A stretch of DNA of 64,000 nucleotides from Streptomyces formicae (GCF_022647665.1 NZ_CP071872.1:6386001-6450000), one strand, 5' to 3'; shown: positions 43,127 through 52,020, numbered from the stretch's first letter. The notes: generated by a model from the sequence alone, not told the origin. Translations and numbers: made by a program.

Positions 43127-43204
43127 GGGCCGGGGCCTGCGGCCGCTCAGCCCCAGGCCAGGCCCAGCCAGCCCCAGACTGACGCCCAGGGCCGGCCCCG
43201 GCCC
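43127..43204. terminator. Inverted repeat between convergent TerD genes
   Basis: GGGCCGGGGC (43127-43136) and GCCCCGGCCC (43195-43204) are complementary, enclosing a CAGCCCCAG-repeated stretch of 58 bp. The large loop makes it a weak candidate. Confidence 0.4.
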
Positions 43205-43208
43205 TGGC

Positions 43209-43949
43209 TCACGCTTTGGTCTTGTAGCCGCGGCCCCACTGCAGTCCCCAGCCGTACAGCCGGTCCAGCTCCGCCTGGAAGCCGTACACGAACTTCACCT
43301 CGCGGCGCACGATGAGCTCGCCCTTGACGTTGTCCACCGTGAACACCGCGCACGAGCGGGCCTGCGGGGCGCGTTCGTCCAGCTCTATCTCCACGCGCGG
43401 CCCGTTGCTCGGGTACAGCGTCACCTTCGCGTGCGTGCGGTCGAAGGCGGGCGTCCGGTCGTAGATGTAGACGAAGAACAGCAGCCGCTTGATCGACTCG
43501 CGGTGGTCGAGATTGACGAAGAGCGTCTCCCCGGAGGGGGCACCGAACCGGTCGTCGCCGCTGAGCCTGACGTACGGCGGTTCGTTGAGGCTGCCGAAGA
43601 AGCTGCCGAGCGGCTGGACCACACCCTTGCTGCCGTCCATCAGCTCGTAGAGGCAGCCGAGGTCGAGGTCGACATTGACCACGCCCTGGGTGTGCGCCTG
43701 GACGACGTCGGGCTGGAAGAGCTTGAGCGGATGGCGCAGCAGCCGGCCACTCTGTTTGGAGCGGCCCTCGATGTCAGAGGTCCGCATCCGCCACGACAGA
43801 TTGACCCGGAGGTTTCCGGTGGTGGCGCCCTGCTTGGTCAGCGAGACCTGCGGATGCCGCCGGGTCAGCTGTATCGAGTTGGTCGACGCGCTCCCCGAGT
43901 CGAACTGCGCCGCGGACCCGCCGCGCCACCAACTGTCCCAGAAGGCCAT
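43209..43949 (-). CDS. TerA/TerD-like tellurium-resistance family protein (246 aa)
   Basis: Contains PQVSLTKQGATTGNLRVNLS, VVNVDLDLGCLYELMDGSKG (the xDLDLGC metal site seen in TerA-type proteins), PPYVRLSGDDRFGAPSGETL and FFVYIYDRTPAFDRTHAKVT. Cytosolic, probably calcium binding. Start ATG 43949. The gene precedes no close partner, but is co-directional with the downstream-strand TerC and TerD genes. Confidence 0.85.
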   Translation of the reverse strand: MAFWDSWWRGGSAAQFDSGSASTNSIQLTRRHPQVSLTKQGATTGNLRVNLSWRMRTSDIEGRSKQSGRLLRHPLKLFQPDVVQAHTQGVVNVDLDLGCLYELMDGSKGVVQPLGSFFGSLNEPPYVRLSGDDRFGAPSGETLFVNLDHRESIKRLLFFVYIYDRTPAFDRTHAKVTLYPSNGPRVEIELDERAPQARSCAVFTVDNVKGELIVRREVKFVYGFQAELDRLYGWGLQWGRGYKTKA

Positions 43950-44078
43950 GTCCCCACCCCTGCCTGCCTGCGCCTGCCCCTGCCGGGGCCCGTCCTGAAC
44001 GCCGCGCGGGGCGGCCCGGAGGCCGTCGTTCCTGCCTCCTGGCCGCCCCGCTGAGAGCGTTCCTCAAACCCCCGGCCG

Positions 44079-45209
44079 TCACACTTCCTTGGCCGCGAGC
44101 TCCTTCTCCTGCGACTCCTCCGCCGCGAGGCGCCTGTTGCGCAGCACGGAGGAGAGGAAGGACCAGGCGATCAGCACGACACCGATGAGACCGGTGATGA
44201 TCTCGCTGATCTCGTGCTCGATCGTGACGAGCAGGATGACGGCGAGCGCACCGATCGCGTAGTGCGCGCCGTGCTCCAGATAGACGTAGTCGTCGAGGGT
44301 GCCCTGGCGGACCAGGTAGACCGTGAGGGACCGGACGTACATGGCGCCGATACCGAGGCCGAGCGCCATCCAGAAGATTTGGTTGGTGATCGCGAAGGCA
44401 CCGATGACGCCGTCGAAGGAGAACGACGCGTCGAGCACTTCCAGATACAGGAAGAGGAAGAACGCCGCCTTGCCGGCCAGGCCGACCGCCGAGACCTGCT
44501 TGCCCTCGGCCTTGGCCTTCTCCTCCTCCTCGTGCTCGCGCTCCTCCTCTTCCTCCAGCTTGTTCTCGAAGTAGCCGGAGAGGCCGCCGACGATCAGGTA
44601 CGTGACCAGGCCGGCGACGCCCGCGAGCAGCACGGTGGCGGACTTGTCCGCGTGACCGGTGCTGGTGTGGGCGTGGGTCGCGAAGGTCATCGCGCTGATC
44701 AGCAGGGCGATCAGGGCGACGCAGACCGACAGCATGTCGACCTTGCCCAGCTTGGCGAGCGGGCGCTCCAGCCAGGCGAGCCACTTGATGTCCCGGTCCT
44801 CGAAGATGAAGTCGAGGAAGATCATGAGCAGGAACATGCCACCGAAGGCGGCGATGGCCGGGTGGGCGTCGGTGACGAGCGCTTCGTACCTCTCCGGGTC
44901 GTCCATCGCCAGGTTGACGGCCTCGATGGGCCCGACCTTGGCGCTGATGGCGACGATGACGACGGGGAAGACCAGTCGCATACCGAAGACCGCGATGAGG
45001 ATGCCGACCGTGAGGAAGATCTTCTGCCAGAAGGCATTCATCTTCTTCAGGATTCCGGCGTTGACGACCGCGTTGTCGAACGAGAGCGAGATCTCGAGGA
45101 TCGACAGGATCAGGACGACGCCGAACGCCTCCCACCCCCACTGCCACGCGGCGAATGCGAGGCCGAGCGCCGTGATGGCGAACGACCATCCGAAAGTTCT
45201 CAGGACCAC
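44079..45209 (-). CDS. DUF475/TerC-like integral membrane protein (376 aa)
   Basis: About nine transmembrane helices with the TerC/DUF475 motifs ILEISLSFDNAVVNAGIL (acidic Asp-Asn in the membrane) and LEVLDASFSFDGVIGAFA, separated by an acidic cytoplasmic loop (EEEEEREHEEEEKAKAEG). TerC-type proteins are Mn2+ transport/metalation factors that scaffold TerD-TerB complexes. GTG 45209. Confidence 0.9.
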   Translation of the reverse strand: MVLRTFGWSFAITALGLAFAAWQWGWEAFGVVLILSILEISLSFDNAVVNAGILKKMNAFWQKIFLTVGILIAVFGMRLVFPVVIVAISAKVGPIEAVNLAMDDPERYEALVTDAHPAIAAFGGMFLLMIFLDFIFEDRDIKWLAWLERPLAKLGKVDMLSVCVALIALLISAMTFATHAHTSTGHADKSATVLLAGVAGLVTYLIVGGLSGYFENKLEEEEEREHEEEEKAKAEGKQVSAVGLAGKAAFFLFLYLEVLDASFSFDGVIGAFAITNQIFWMALGLGIGAMYVRSLTVYLVRQGTLDDYVYLEHGAHYAIGALAVILLVTIEHEISEIITGLIGVVLIAWSFLSSVLRNRRLAAEESQEKELAAKEV

Positions 45210-45276
45210 TGCCTATCCCATCGGTTTGTACGGGACCCCGCTGCTCCGGGCCTCCCCCGTGCCGCGCAACACGGCT

Positions 45277-45852
45277 TTACGAAACGTTGACCCCGAAGTC
45301 TAGAGCGATGCCGCGCAGACCCGACGCGTACCCCTGGCCCACCGCCCGGAACTTCCATTCGCCCCCGTACCTGTACAGCTCGCCGAAGATCATCGCGGTC
45401 TCGGTGGAGGCGTCCTCGCTCAGGTCGTACCGGGCGAGCTCCTGGCCGTCCGCCTGGTTCACGACGCGGATGAAGGCGTTGCTGACCTGGCCGAAGGTCT
45501 GGCCGCGGTTGTCGGCCTCGTGGATGGAGACCGGAAAGATGATCTTGTCGCAGTGCGCCGGCACCTGGGAGAGGTCCACGACCAGCGACTCGTCGTCCCC
45601 GTCACCCTCGCCCGTGAGGTTGTCCCCGGTGTGCGTGACCGAACCTTCCGGGCTCGTCAGATTGTTGTAGAAGACGAACCACTCGTCACCGAGCACCCGC
45701 CCCGACTGGCAGAGCAGCGCGCTGGCGTCGAGGTCGAAGGGCGCTCCGGTGGTGGAGCGTGCGTCCCAGCCGAGTCCGACGAGGACCTGCGTGAGGTTCG
45801 GTGCGGCCTTGGAGAGGGAGACATTGCCTCCCTTGGCGAGCGTGACGCCCAT
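45277..45852 (-). CDS. terD: TerD family calcium-binding stress protein (191 aa)
   Basis: Complete TerD domain: GVTLAKGGNVSLSKAAPNLT, FDLDASALL, VTHTGDNLTGEGDGDDESLV, IFPVSIHEADNRGQTFGQV and RVVNQADGQELARYDLSEDA. The Asp-rich DLD and DNLTGEGDGDDE sites are calcium ligands. About 70% like its neighbour by eye, so a tandem duplicate. ATG 45852. Confidence 0.95.
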   Translation of the reverse strand: MGVTLAKGGNVSLSKAAPNLTQVLVGLGWDARSTTGAPFDLDASALLCQSGRVLGDEWFVFYNNLTSPEGSVTHTGDNLTGEGDGDDESLVVDLSQVPAHCDKIIFPVSIHEADNRGQTFGQVSNAFIRVVNQADGQELARYDLSEDASTETAMIFGELYRYGGEWKFRAVGQGYASGLRGIALDFGVNVS

Positions 45853-45894
45853 GACGGTGAGTCCTCCCCTGTGGATGTACGGAACTGCAGGCGC

Positions 45895-45929
45895 GTCCGG
45901 CGCCGCACGGATGGTGTGCGGCGCCGGAC
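45895..45929 (-). terminator. Hairpin between the two terD genes
   Basis: Perfect 14-bp stem (45895-45908 and 45916-45929) with loop GGATGGT, shortly after the stop of the upstream terD. Both genes therefore seem to have separate transcripts, or partial read-through. Confidence 0.8.
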
Positions 45930-45976
45930 AGCGACACGGTGTCGGCTCGGACGCCGAGGCCCTGAGACTCTGAGGC

Positions 45977-46552
45977 TCAGACGTTGACGCCGAAGTCCTG
46001 CGCGATGCCGCGCAGGCCCGAGGCGTACCCCTGGCCGATGGCGCGGAACTTCCACTCCGCCCCGTTTCGGTACAGCTCGCCGAAGACCATGGCCGTCTCG
46101 GTGGAGGCGTCCTCGCTCAGGTCGTACCGGGCGAGCTCCTGGCCGTCCGCCTGGTTCACGACGCGGATGAACGCGTTGCGCACCTGGCCGAAGGACTGCT
46201 GGCGGCTCTCGGCCTCGTAGATGGAGACCGGGAACACGATCTTGTCGACGTCGGCCGGCACGCCGGCCAGGTTCACCTTGATCTGCTCGTCGTCGCCCTC
46301 GCCCTCACCGGTGAGGTTGTCACCGGTGTGCTCCACGGAGCCGTCGGGGCTCTTGAGGTTGTTGAAGAAGACGAAGTTGCCGTCGGTGGCGACCTTGCCC
46401 TCGGCGTTCGCCAGCAGGGCGCTGGCGTCGAGGTCGAAGTCGGTACCGGTGGTGGTACGGACGTCCCAGCCCAGACCGACGGTGACCGCGGTCAGGTTGG
46501 GGGCGGCCTTGGTCAGCGAGACGTTGCCGCCCTTGCTGAGGCTGACTCCCAC
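45977..46552 (-). CDS. terD: TerD family calcium-binding stress protein (191 aa)
   Basis: GVSLSKGGNVSLTKAAPNLT, FDLDASALL, HTGDNLTGEGEGDDEQIKV and the conserved GEWKFRAIGQGYASGL-type end. GTG 46552 is used: GGGAGG lies 5 bases upstream and it yields the same 191-residue length as the paralogue; 46564 is a longer alternative. Confidence 0.95.
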   Translation of the reverse strand: MGVSLSKGGNVSLTKAAPNLTAVTVGLGWDVRTTTGTDFDLDASALLANAEGKVATDGNFVFFNNLKSPDGSVEHTGDNLTGEGEGDDEQIKVNLAGVPADVDKIVFPVSIYEAESRQQSFGQVRNAFIRVVNQADGQELARYDLSEDASTETAMVFGELYRNGAEWKFRAIGQGYASGLRGIAQDFGVNV

Positions 46553-46740
46553 GAGTCCTCCCATGTGGTTTCAGGGGCAGCGCCCCCGTCGTGCGTTGGT
46601 ATTGGGATCAACGTGTGGATCCTAGTGACCGGTTCCCGGACGAAACAGCCTTTCGGCCGGGGTACGGCCCGTGGCGCGGCCGCTGGAGGACACGGCGCGG
46701 ACACCGCACCCCCGGAACGGCAGGGCCCTGCGGGGACGGA

Positions 46741-47199
46741 TCAGAGGGTGTCGAGCGCCTTGACGTAGTCGTTCAGGTCGCGGGCGTCCGGCAGGGCGTT
46801 GACGACGCTCCAGCGCACCACGCCCTCCTTGTCGATGATGAAGGTGCCGCGCACGGCGCAGCCCTTGTCCTCGGCGAAGACGCCGTACGCGCGCGAGACC
46901 TCGCCGTGCGGCCAGAAGTCCGACAGCAGCGGGTACTCCAGGCCCTCCTGCTCGGCGAAGACGCGCAGGGTGTGGATGGAGTCGTTGGAGACGGCGAGGA
47001 GCTGGGTGTCGTCGTTGACGAACGTGGGCAGCTCGTCGCGGAGCGCGCAGAGCTCGCCGGTGCACACACCGGTGAAGGCGAACGGGTAGAAGAGCAGCAC
47101 CACGATCTTCTCGCCGCGGAACTCGGCGAGGGTCACGGTGCGCCCGTGGTTGTCCTTGAGCTCGAAGTCCGGGGCCTTGGTGCCGACCTCGATCGCCAT
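46741..47199 (-). CDS. ahpE: AhpE-type peroxiredoxin (152 aa)
   Basis: Strongly resembles the AhpE subfamily: GTKAPDFELKDNHGRTVTL, PFAFTGVCTGELCALRDELP and PLLSDFWPHGEVSRAYGVF. Peroxidatic Cys46 in P-x3-T-x2-C is kept. Cys51, five residues later, is in the resolving position of Bcp/PrxQ and is absent from mycobacterial AhpE as I remember it. Reduces peroxides, probably with mycothiol/mycoredoxin. ATG 47199 after AAGGGATGG. Confidence 0.9.
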   Translation of the reverse strand: MAIEVGTKAPDFELKDNHGRTVTLAEFRGEKIVVLLFYPFAFTGVCTGELCALRDELPTFVNDDTQLLAVSNDSIHTLRVFAEQEGLEYPLLSDFWPHGEVSRAYGVFAEDKGCAVRGTFIIDKEGVVRWSVVNALPDARDLNDYVKALDTL

Positions 47200-47262
47200 G
47201 TCCGTTCCATCCCTTCGCCCGGCCCGGACCGGTTCCGGACCAACGGCCCCACAGTACGCACA

Positions 47263-47294
47263 GGGCCCCCGCCGACGGGTGTCGGTGGGGGCCC
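47263..47294 (-). terminator. Terminator after the DUF3052 gene
   Basis: GGGCCCCCGCCGAC pairs with GTCGGTGGGGGCCC (14 bp, one G-T pair) with loop GGGT, 19 bp past the stop on the minus strand. Confidence 0.75.
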
Positions 47295-47312
47295 CGGGGT
47301 CGGCTGCGCTGC

Positions 47313-47750
47313 TCAGCGCTTGGACTTCGCCGCCTTGGGCGTGACCAGCCTGCTGCCAGTCCAGTCCTTGCCTGCGTTGACGCTCTTGGTCTGCGAGAGG
47401 CCAGCCGTCTGGGCGGCCTCGTTGATGTCGCTGGGCTCGACATAGCCGTCACGGCCGGTCTTGGGCGTCATCAGCCAGACCGTTCCGCCGTCATCGACCA
47501 GACCGATGGCGTCCACCAGTGCGTCCGTAAGATCGCCGTCCTCGTCGCGGAACCAGAGCAGAACGACGTCCGCGACGTCGTCGTACTCCTCGTCGACGAG
47601 CTCCTGGCCGGTGACGGCCTCGATAGCCTCACGGAGCTCCAGCTCGACGTCGTCGTCGTAGCCGATCTCCTGGACCACCTGTCCGGGCTCGAACCCCAGC
47701 CTTGCGGCTGGGTTGGTCCGCTCCTCCGCGTGGTCCGCGGTCGCGCTCAC
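47313..47750 (-). CDS. DUF3052 protein (145 aa)
   Basis: Acidic small protein with ARLGFEPGQVVQEIGYDDDV, LVDAIGLVDDGGTVWLMTPK and VEPSDINEAAQTAGLSQTKS, matching DUF3052. In actinobacteria it lies beside peroxiredoxin and aceE genes, as here, with aceE divergent. Function unknown; nucleoid/regulatory roles have been suggested. ATG 47750? the codon before the sequence MSATADHAEE is GTG. Confidence 0.88.
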   Translation of the reverse strand: MSATADHAEERTNPAARLGFEPGQVVQEIGYDDDVELELREAIEAVTGQELVDEEYDDVADVVLLWFRDEDGDLTDALVDAIGLVDDGGTVWLMTPKTGRDGYVEPSDINEAAQTAGLSQTKSVNAGKDWTGSRLVTPKAAKSKR

Positions 47751-48087
47751 GGCTTGCCTCCTGATCTTGTTTCGGAAAATGCTTCAGCCGCGCGCGTACG
47801 CGAGGCATTGGCCGTAGTCCACACGGGCGGGACGGATCGCGCAAGTACCCGGCCGCCGAGACCGCCGAAACGGTGACGTTTACGGCCGTCCCGCCGCAAC
47901 TCCAGGCACGCTTGCGTCCGGGGGCGCCGGAACGTCCCACCCCCTTCGCCACCTTTGTACGCTTCCGTACCGCCGGTCCGCCAATCGGGAGTGGTTGGTT
48001 ACCCATCGGTAGAGATGACGTAATTGCTCTCGAGGTACACGATGGGGATCGGCGTAACCACCAGCAACCGAGCAGTGAAGGAACAGC
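47751..48087. promoter_or_regulatory. 337-bp divergent promoter region between DUF3052 and aceE
   Basis: Contains a GGTTAC (near 47995) and GTAACC (near 48050) inverted pair around the sequence GTGGTTGGTTACCC; TTGGTT and TAGAGA near 47994-48015 could be an aceE promoter. The ribosome binding site GAAGGA precedes GTG 48088. No open reading frame of note. Confidence 0.5.
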
Positions 48088-50844
48088 GTGGCTTCCGGAT
48101 CCGATCGCAACCCGATCATCATTGGCGGCCTGCCGAGCCAGGTCCCGGATTTCGATCCGGAGGAGACCGGGGAGTGGCTCGACTCCCTCGACGCCGCCGT
48201 CGACGAGCGCGGCCGTGAGCGCGCCCGCTACCTCATGCTCCGCCTGATCGAGCGGGCACGCGAGAAGCGCGTGGCCGTGCCCGAGATGCGCAGCACGGAC
48301 TACGTGAACACGATCGCGACCAAGGACGAGCCGTTCTTCCCCGGCAACGAGGAGATCGAGCGCAAGATCCTGAACGCGACCCGCTGGAACGCCGCGGTGA
48401 TGGTCTCCCGCGCCCAGCGGCCCGGCATCGGCGTCGGCGGCCACATCGCCACGTTCGCCTCCTCCGCCTCACTGTACGACGTGGGCTTCAACCACTTCTT
48501 CCGGGGCAAGGACGAGGGCGACGGCGGCGACCAGATCTTCTTCCAGGGCCACGCCTCGCCCGGTGTCTACGCCCGGGCGTTCCTGCTGGACCGGCTGAAC
48601 GAGACCCAGCTCGACGCCTTCCGCCAGGAGAAGTCGAAGTACCCGAACGGGCTGTCGTCGTATCCGCACCCGCGGCTGATGCCCGGCTTCTGGGAGTTCC
48701 CGACCGTGTCGATGGGCCTCGGCCCGATCGGCGCGATCTTCCAGGCGCGGATGAACCGCTACATGGAGGCGCGCGGCATCGCCGACACCTCCCGGTCGCA
48801 CGTGTGGGCGTTCCTCGGCGACGGCGAGATGGACGAGCCGGAGTCGCTCGGCCAGCTGTCCATCGCCGCCCGCGAGGGCCTCGACAACCTGACCTTCGTG
48901 GTCAACTGCAACCTCCAGCGGCTCGACGGCCCGGTGCGCGGCAACGGGAAGATCATCCAGGAGCTGGAGTCGATCTTCCGTGGCGCCGGCTGGAACGTGA
49001 TCAAGCTGATCTGGGACCGCACCTGGGACCCGCTGCTCGCCCAGGACCGCGACGGCGTGCTGGTCAACAAGCTGAACACCACGCCGGACGGCCAGTTCCA
49101 GACGTACGCCACGGAGACCGGCGCGTACATCCGCGACCACTTCTTCGGCGGCGATCACCGGCTGCGCCAGATGGTCGAGAACATGACCGACCACCAGATC
49201 CTGATGCTGGGCCGCGGCGGTCACGACCACCGGAAGATCTTCGCGGCGTACTCGGCGGCGCGCGCCCACAAGGGCCAGCCGACCGTGATCCTCGCCCAGA
49301 CGGTCAAGGGCTGGACGCTCGGCCCGAACTTCGAGGGCCGCAACGCGACCCACCAGATGAAGAAGCTGACGGTCGACGACCTCAAGGGCTTCCGCGACCG
49401 GCTGCACCTGCCGATCAGCGACCAGCAGCTGGAGGACGGCCCGCCGCCGTACTACCACCCGGGCCGCGACTCGGAGGAGATCCAGTACATGCACGACCGC
49501 CGCAAGGGTCTGGGCGGGTACGTCCCGACCCGGGTCGTGCGGTCGAAGCCGCTGGTCCTGCCGGACGACAACACGTACGCGGCCGTGAAGAAGGGCTCCG
49601 GGCAGCAGTCGATCGCCACCACCATGGCGTTCGTCCGGCTGCTGAAGGACCTCATGCGGGACAAGGAGATCGGCAAGCGGTTCGTGCTGATCGCGCCGGA
49701 CGAGTACCGCACCTTCGGCATGGACTCGTTCTTCCCGAGTGCGAAGATCTACAACCCGCTGGGCCAGCAGTACGAGGCCGTGGACCGCGAGCTGCTGCTC
49801 GCGTACAAGGAGTCCCCGACCGGCCAGATGCTGCACGACGGCATCTCGGAGGCGGGCTGCACGGCCTCGCTGATCGCCGCCGGCTCGGCGTACGCGACGC
49901 ACGGCGAGCCGCTCATCCCGGTGTACGTCTTCTACTCGATGTTCGGCTTCCAGCGGACCGGCGACCAGTTCTGGCAGATGGCCGACCAGCTGTCGCGCGG
50001 CTTCGTCCTCGGCGCCACCGCGGGACGCACCACCCTGACCGGTGAGGGCCTCCAGCACGCGGACGGCCACTCCCAGCTGCTCGCCTCCACCAACCCGGGC
50101 TGTGTCGCCTACGACCCGGCGTTCGGGTACGAGATCGCGCACATCGTCAAGGACGGTCTGCGGCGGATGTACGGCTCCGACCCGGAGCACCCGCACGGCG
50201 AGGACGTCTTCTACTACCTGACCGTCTACAACGAGCCGATCCAGCACCCGGCCGAGCCGGAGAACGTGGACGTGGACGGCATCCTCAAGGGCATCCACCG
50301 CTACCGGGCGGGGGATACCAACGGAACAGCACAGATCCCGGCGCAGATCATGGCGTCCGGTGTCGCGGTGCCGTGGGCGGTCGAGGCGCAGCGGATCCTC
50401 GCGGACGAGTGGAACGTCCGCGCGGATGTGTGGTCGGCGACGTCCTGGAACGAGCTGCGGCGCGAGGCCGTCGCGGTCGAGCAGCACAACCTCCTCCACC
50501 CGGAGGAGGAGCAGCGCATCCCGTACGTGACCCGGAAGCTCAGCGGCGCGGAGGGCCCGTTCGTGGCCGTCTCCGACTGGATGCGGTCGGTGCCGGACCA
50601 GATCTCCCGCTGGGTGCCGGGGCGTTACGCCTCGCTGGGCGCGGACGGCTTCGGCTTCGCGGACACGCGCGGCGCGGCCCGCCGGTACTTCCACATCGAC
50701 GCGCAGTCGATCGTGCTGGCGGTGCTGACCGAGCTGGCGCGCGACGGCAAGATGGACCGCTCGGTGCTGAAGCAGGCCGTGGACCGCTACCAGCTGCTGG
50801 ACGTGGCGGCTGCGGACCCGGGGGCCGCGGGCGGCGACGCGTAG
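48088..50844 (+). CDS. aceE: Pyruvate dehydrogenase E1 component, homodimeric type (918 aa)
   Basis: Thiamine-diphosphate enzyme that decarboxylates pyruvate and passes acetyl to E2 lipoyl groups. N-terminal RYLMLRLIERAREKRVAVPE, ThDP motif GDGEMDEPESLGQ with CNLQRLDGPVRGNGK, transketolase-like central domain (YRTFGMDSFFPSAKIYNP) and C-terminal ADQLSRGFVLGATAGRTTLT. Length and order match the alpha2 AceE. GTG 48088 with GAAGGA upstream. Cytosolic. Confidence 0.98.
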   Translation: MASGSDRNPIIIGGLPSQVPDFDPEETGEWLDSLDAAVDERGRERARYLMLRLIERAREKRVAVPEMRSTDYVNTIATKDEPFFPGNEEIERKILNATRWNAAVMVSRAQRPGIGVGGHIATFASSASLYDVGFNHFFRGKDEGDGGDQIFFQGHASPGVYARAFLLDRLNETQLDAFRQEKSKYPNGLSSYPHPRLMPGFWEFPTVSMGLGPIGAIFQARMNRYMEARGIADTSRSHVWAFLGDGEMDEPESLGQLSIAAREGLDNLTFVVNCNLQRLDGPVRGNGKIIQELESIFRGAGWNVIKLIWDRTWDPLLAQDRDGVLVNKLNTTPDGQFQTYATETGAYIRDHFFGGDHRLRQMVENMTDHQILMLGRGGHDHRKIFAAYSAARAHKGQPTVILAQTVKGWTLGPNFEGRNATHQMKKLTVDDLKGFRDRLHLPISDQQLEDGPPPYYHPGRDSEEIQYMHDRRKGLGGYVPTRVVRSKPLVLPDDNTYAAVKKGSGQQSIATTMAFVRLLKDLMRDKEIGKRFVLIAPDEYRTFGMDSFFPSAKIYNPLGQQYEAVDRELLLAYKESPTGQMLHDGISEAGCTASLIAAGSAYATHGEPLIPVYVFYSMFGFQRTGDQFWQMADQLSRGFVLGATAGRTTLTGEGLQHADGHSQLLASTNPGCVAYDPAFGYEIAHIVKDGLRRMYGSDPEHPHGEDVFYYLTVYNEPIQHPAEPENVDVDGILKGIHRYRAGDTNGTAQIPAQIMASGVAVPWAVEAQRILADEWNVRADVWSATSWNELRREAVAVEQHNLLHPEEEQRIPYVTRKLSGAEGPFVAVSDWMRSVPDQISRWVPGRYASLGADGFGFADTRGAARRYFHIDAQSIVLAVLTELARDGKMDRSVLKQAVDRYQLLDVAAADPGAAGGDA

Positions 50845-50850
50845 TTCTTT

Positions 50851-50874
50851 TCCGGGGGACTTCGTCCCCCCGGA
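50851..50874 (+). terminator. Terminator of aceE
   Basis: TCCGGGGGAC-TTC-GTCCCCCCGGA hairpin, preceded by TTCTTT and 6 bp from the stop codon. Confidence 0.85.
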
Positions 50875-50993
50875 CCCCCGTCGGGCGTGCGCGCCGGGTT
50901 CGGTCCCGTCGCGCGGCCCCGCGGCGGTCGCGCGGGGCTTGCGGGCGCGACGTCCTCTCCGCCCCCTTTCGGCCTCCCTTTACGATGCGGCCC

Positions 50994-51827
50994 ATGAAAC
51001 AGGGAACCGCGCAGATGCGCTGGGAAGCGCGTGCCCAGGGGCCGCTGCTGGCGCTCGCCGTGGCGTTCGGTGTCGCGTACGCCGTGCCGATCGTGGCGCC
51101 GGACGCCCAGCACTGGGTGCATCAGCTCTGCACGGTCGTGGAGTGGGCGGTCTGGGGCGCGTTCGCCGTCGACTACGTCGTACGGCTGGTGCTGGCGCCG
51201 TACACATGGCTGTTCGTCCGCAAGCACCCGCTGGATCTGCTGGCCGTGCTGCTGCCGCTGGTGCAGCCGCTGCGGCTGCTGCGGGTCGTCGCCACGCTGC
51301 TGCTGGTGGGGCGGCGGGCCCGGATGGCCCCGCAGATCACGCTCACGACGTATGTGGCGGGTGCGGTCGTCGGGCTGATGATGTTCGGCTCGCTGGCGGT
51401 GCTGCACGTCGAGCGGAACGCGCCCGACGGGAACATCAGGACGCTCGGCGACGCCGTGTGGTGGTCGTTCACGACGATGACGACCGTCGGATACGGGGAC
51501 CACGCGCCGACGACGGGCCTCGGGCGGGTGCTCGCGGTGGGGCTGATGCTCTCCGGCATCGCCCTGCTCGGTGTGGTGACCGCCAACATCGCCGCGTGGT
51601 TCATCTCCCGCTTCGACCGGGACGACGCCGAGGAGCGCCGCCAGACGGCGCTCCTGGAAGCCCTGACCACGGAGGTCAGGGAGCTGCGGGCGGAGGTGGC
51701 GAGGCTTTCGGCGACGCCACCGTCCGACCCGGAAGCCCCGCAGGTTGCAGGGGTCCCGGCGCAGGCGCCTAGGGCCTGTCGTTCGGATCAGGCCGGATCA
51801 GGGAGCGGCCCGCCGCGGAGCGGCTGA
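50994..51827 (+). CDS. Potassium channel, Ion_trans_2 type with element-derived tail (277 aa)
   Basis: About five to six transmembrane helices, charged S4-like LRLLRVVATLLLVGRRARM, pore helix WWSFTTMTTVGYGD (selectivity filter TVGYG at about 163-168) and a cytosolic coiled coil (ALLEALTTEVRELRAEVARL). The last about 20 codons (APRACRSDQAGSGSGPPRSG) come from mobile element copy A, which also provides the stop. Start ATG 50994. Confidence 0.9.
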   Translation: MKQGTAQMRWEARAQGPLLALAVAFGVAYAVPIVAPDAQHWVHQLCTVVEWAVWGAFAVDYVVRLVLAPYTWLFVRKHPLDLLAVLLPLVQPLRLLRVVATLLLVGRRARMAPQITLTTYVAGAVVGLMMFGSLAVLHVERNAPDGNIRTLGDAVWWSFTTMTTVGYGDHAPTTGLGRVLAVGLMLSGIALLGVVTANIAAWFISRFDRDDAEERRQTALLEALTTEVRELRAEVARLSATPPSDPEAPQVAGVPAQAPRACRSDQAGSGSGPPRSG

Positions 51828-52020
51828 TGTCACAGCGGTGCGTGCAGCTGCAAGGCGGAGGAAGGAGCCACTGCGGTGGGGGCACCTCCCGTGCCCGAAG
51901 GGCTACGGGGGACATTGGCGACTGACGACTGGGGGCACCTCCCGGGCCCACAGGGCCCAGGGGGAGCGGCAGATGCGCGTGCCAGGGCACGCGAGCCCGG
52001 CAAGATCCGAACAGCCCTAG
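51769..52020. mobile_element. CTAG-type non-autonomous element, copy A (252 bp)
   Basis: Left end CTAGGGCCTGTCGTTCGGATC and right end GATCCGAACAGCCCTAG are imperfect inverted repeats. The inside contains AGCGGCTGATGTCAC, two GTGGGGGCACCTCCCG-like blocks and CAGGGCCCAGGGGGAGCG, shared with copy B almost throughout. No coding frame for a transposase. It interrupts the 3' end of the channel gene and abuts the I36 gene. Confidence 0.8.

Noticed and set aside
45210..45276. Possible yybP-ykoY riboswitch before the DUF475/TerC gene
   Set aside because: The GGGGAGUAGC and ACAUACU core is absent.
48469..50694. 741-codon open frame antisense to aceE
   Set aside because: Mirror of codon bias on the opposite strand of a highly conserved gene; no start signal or homology.
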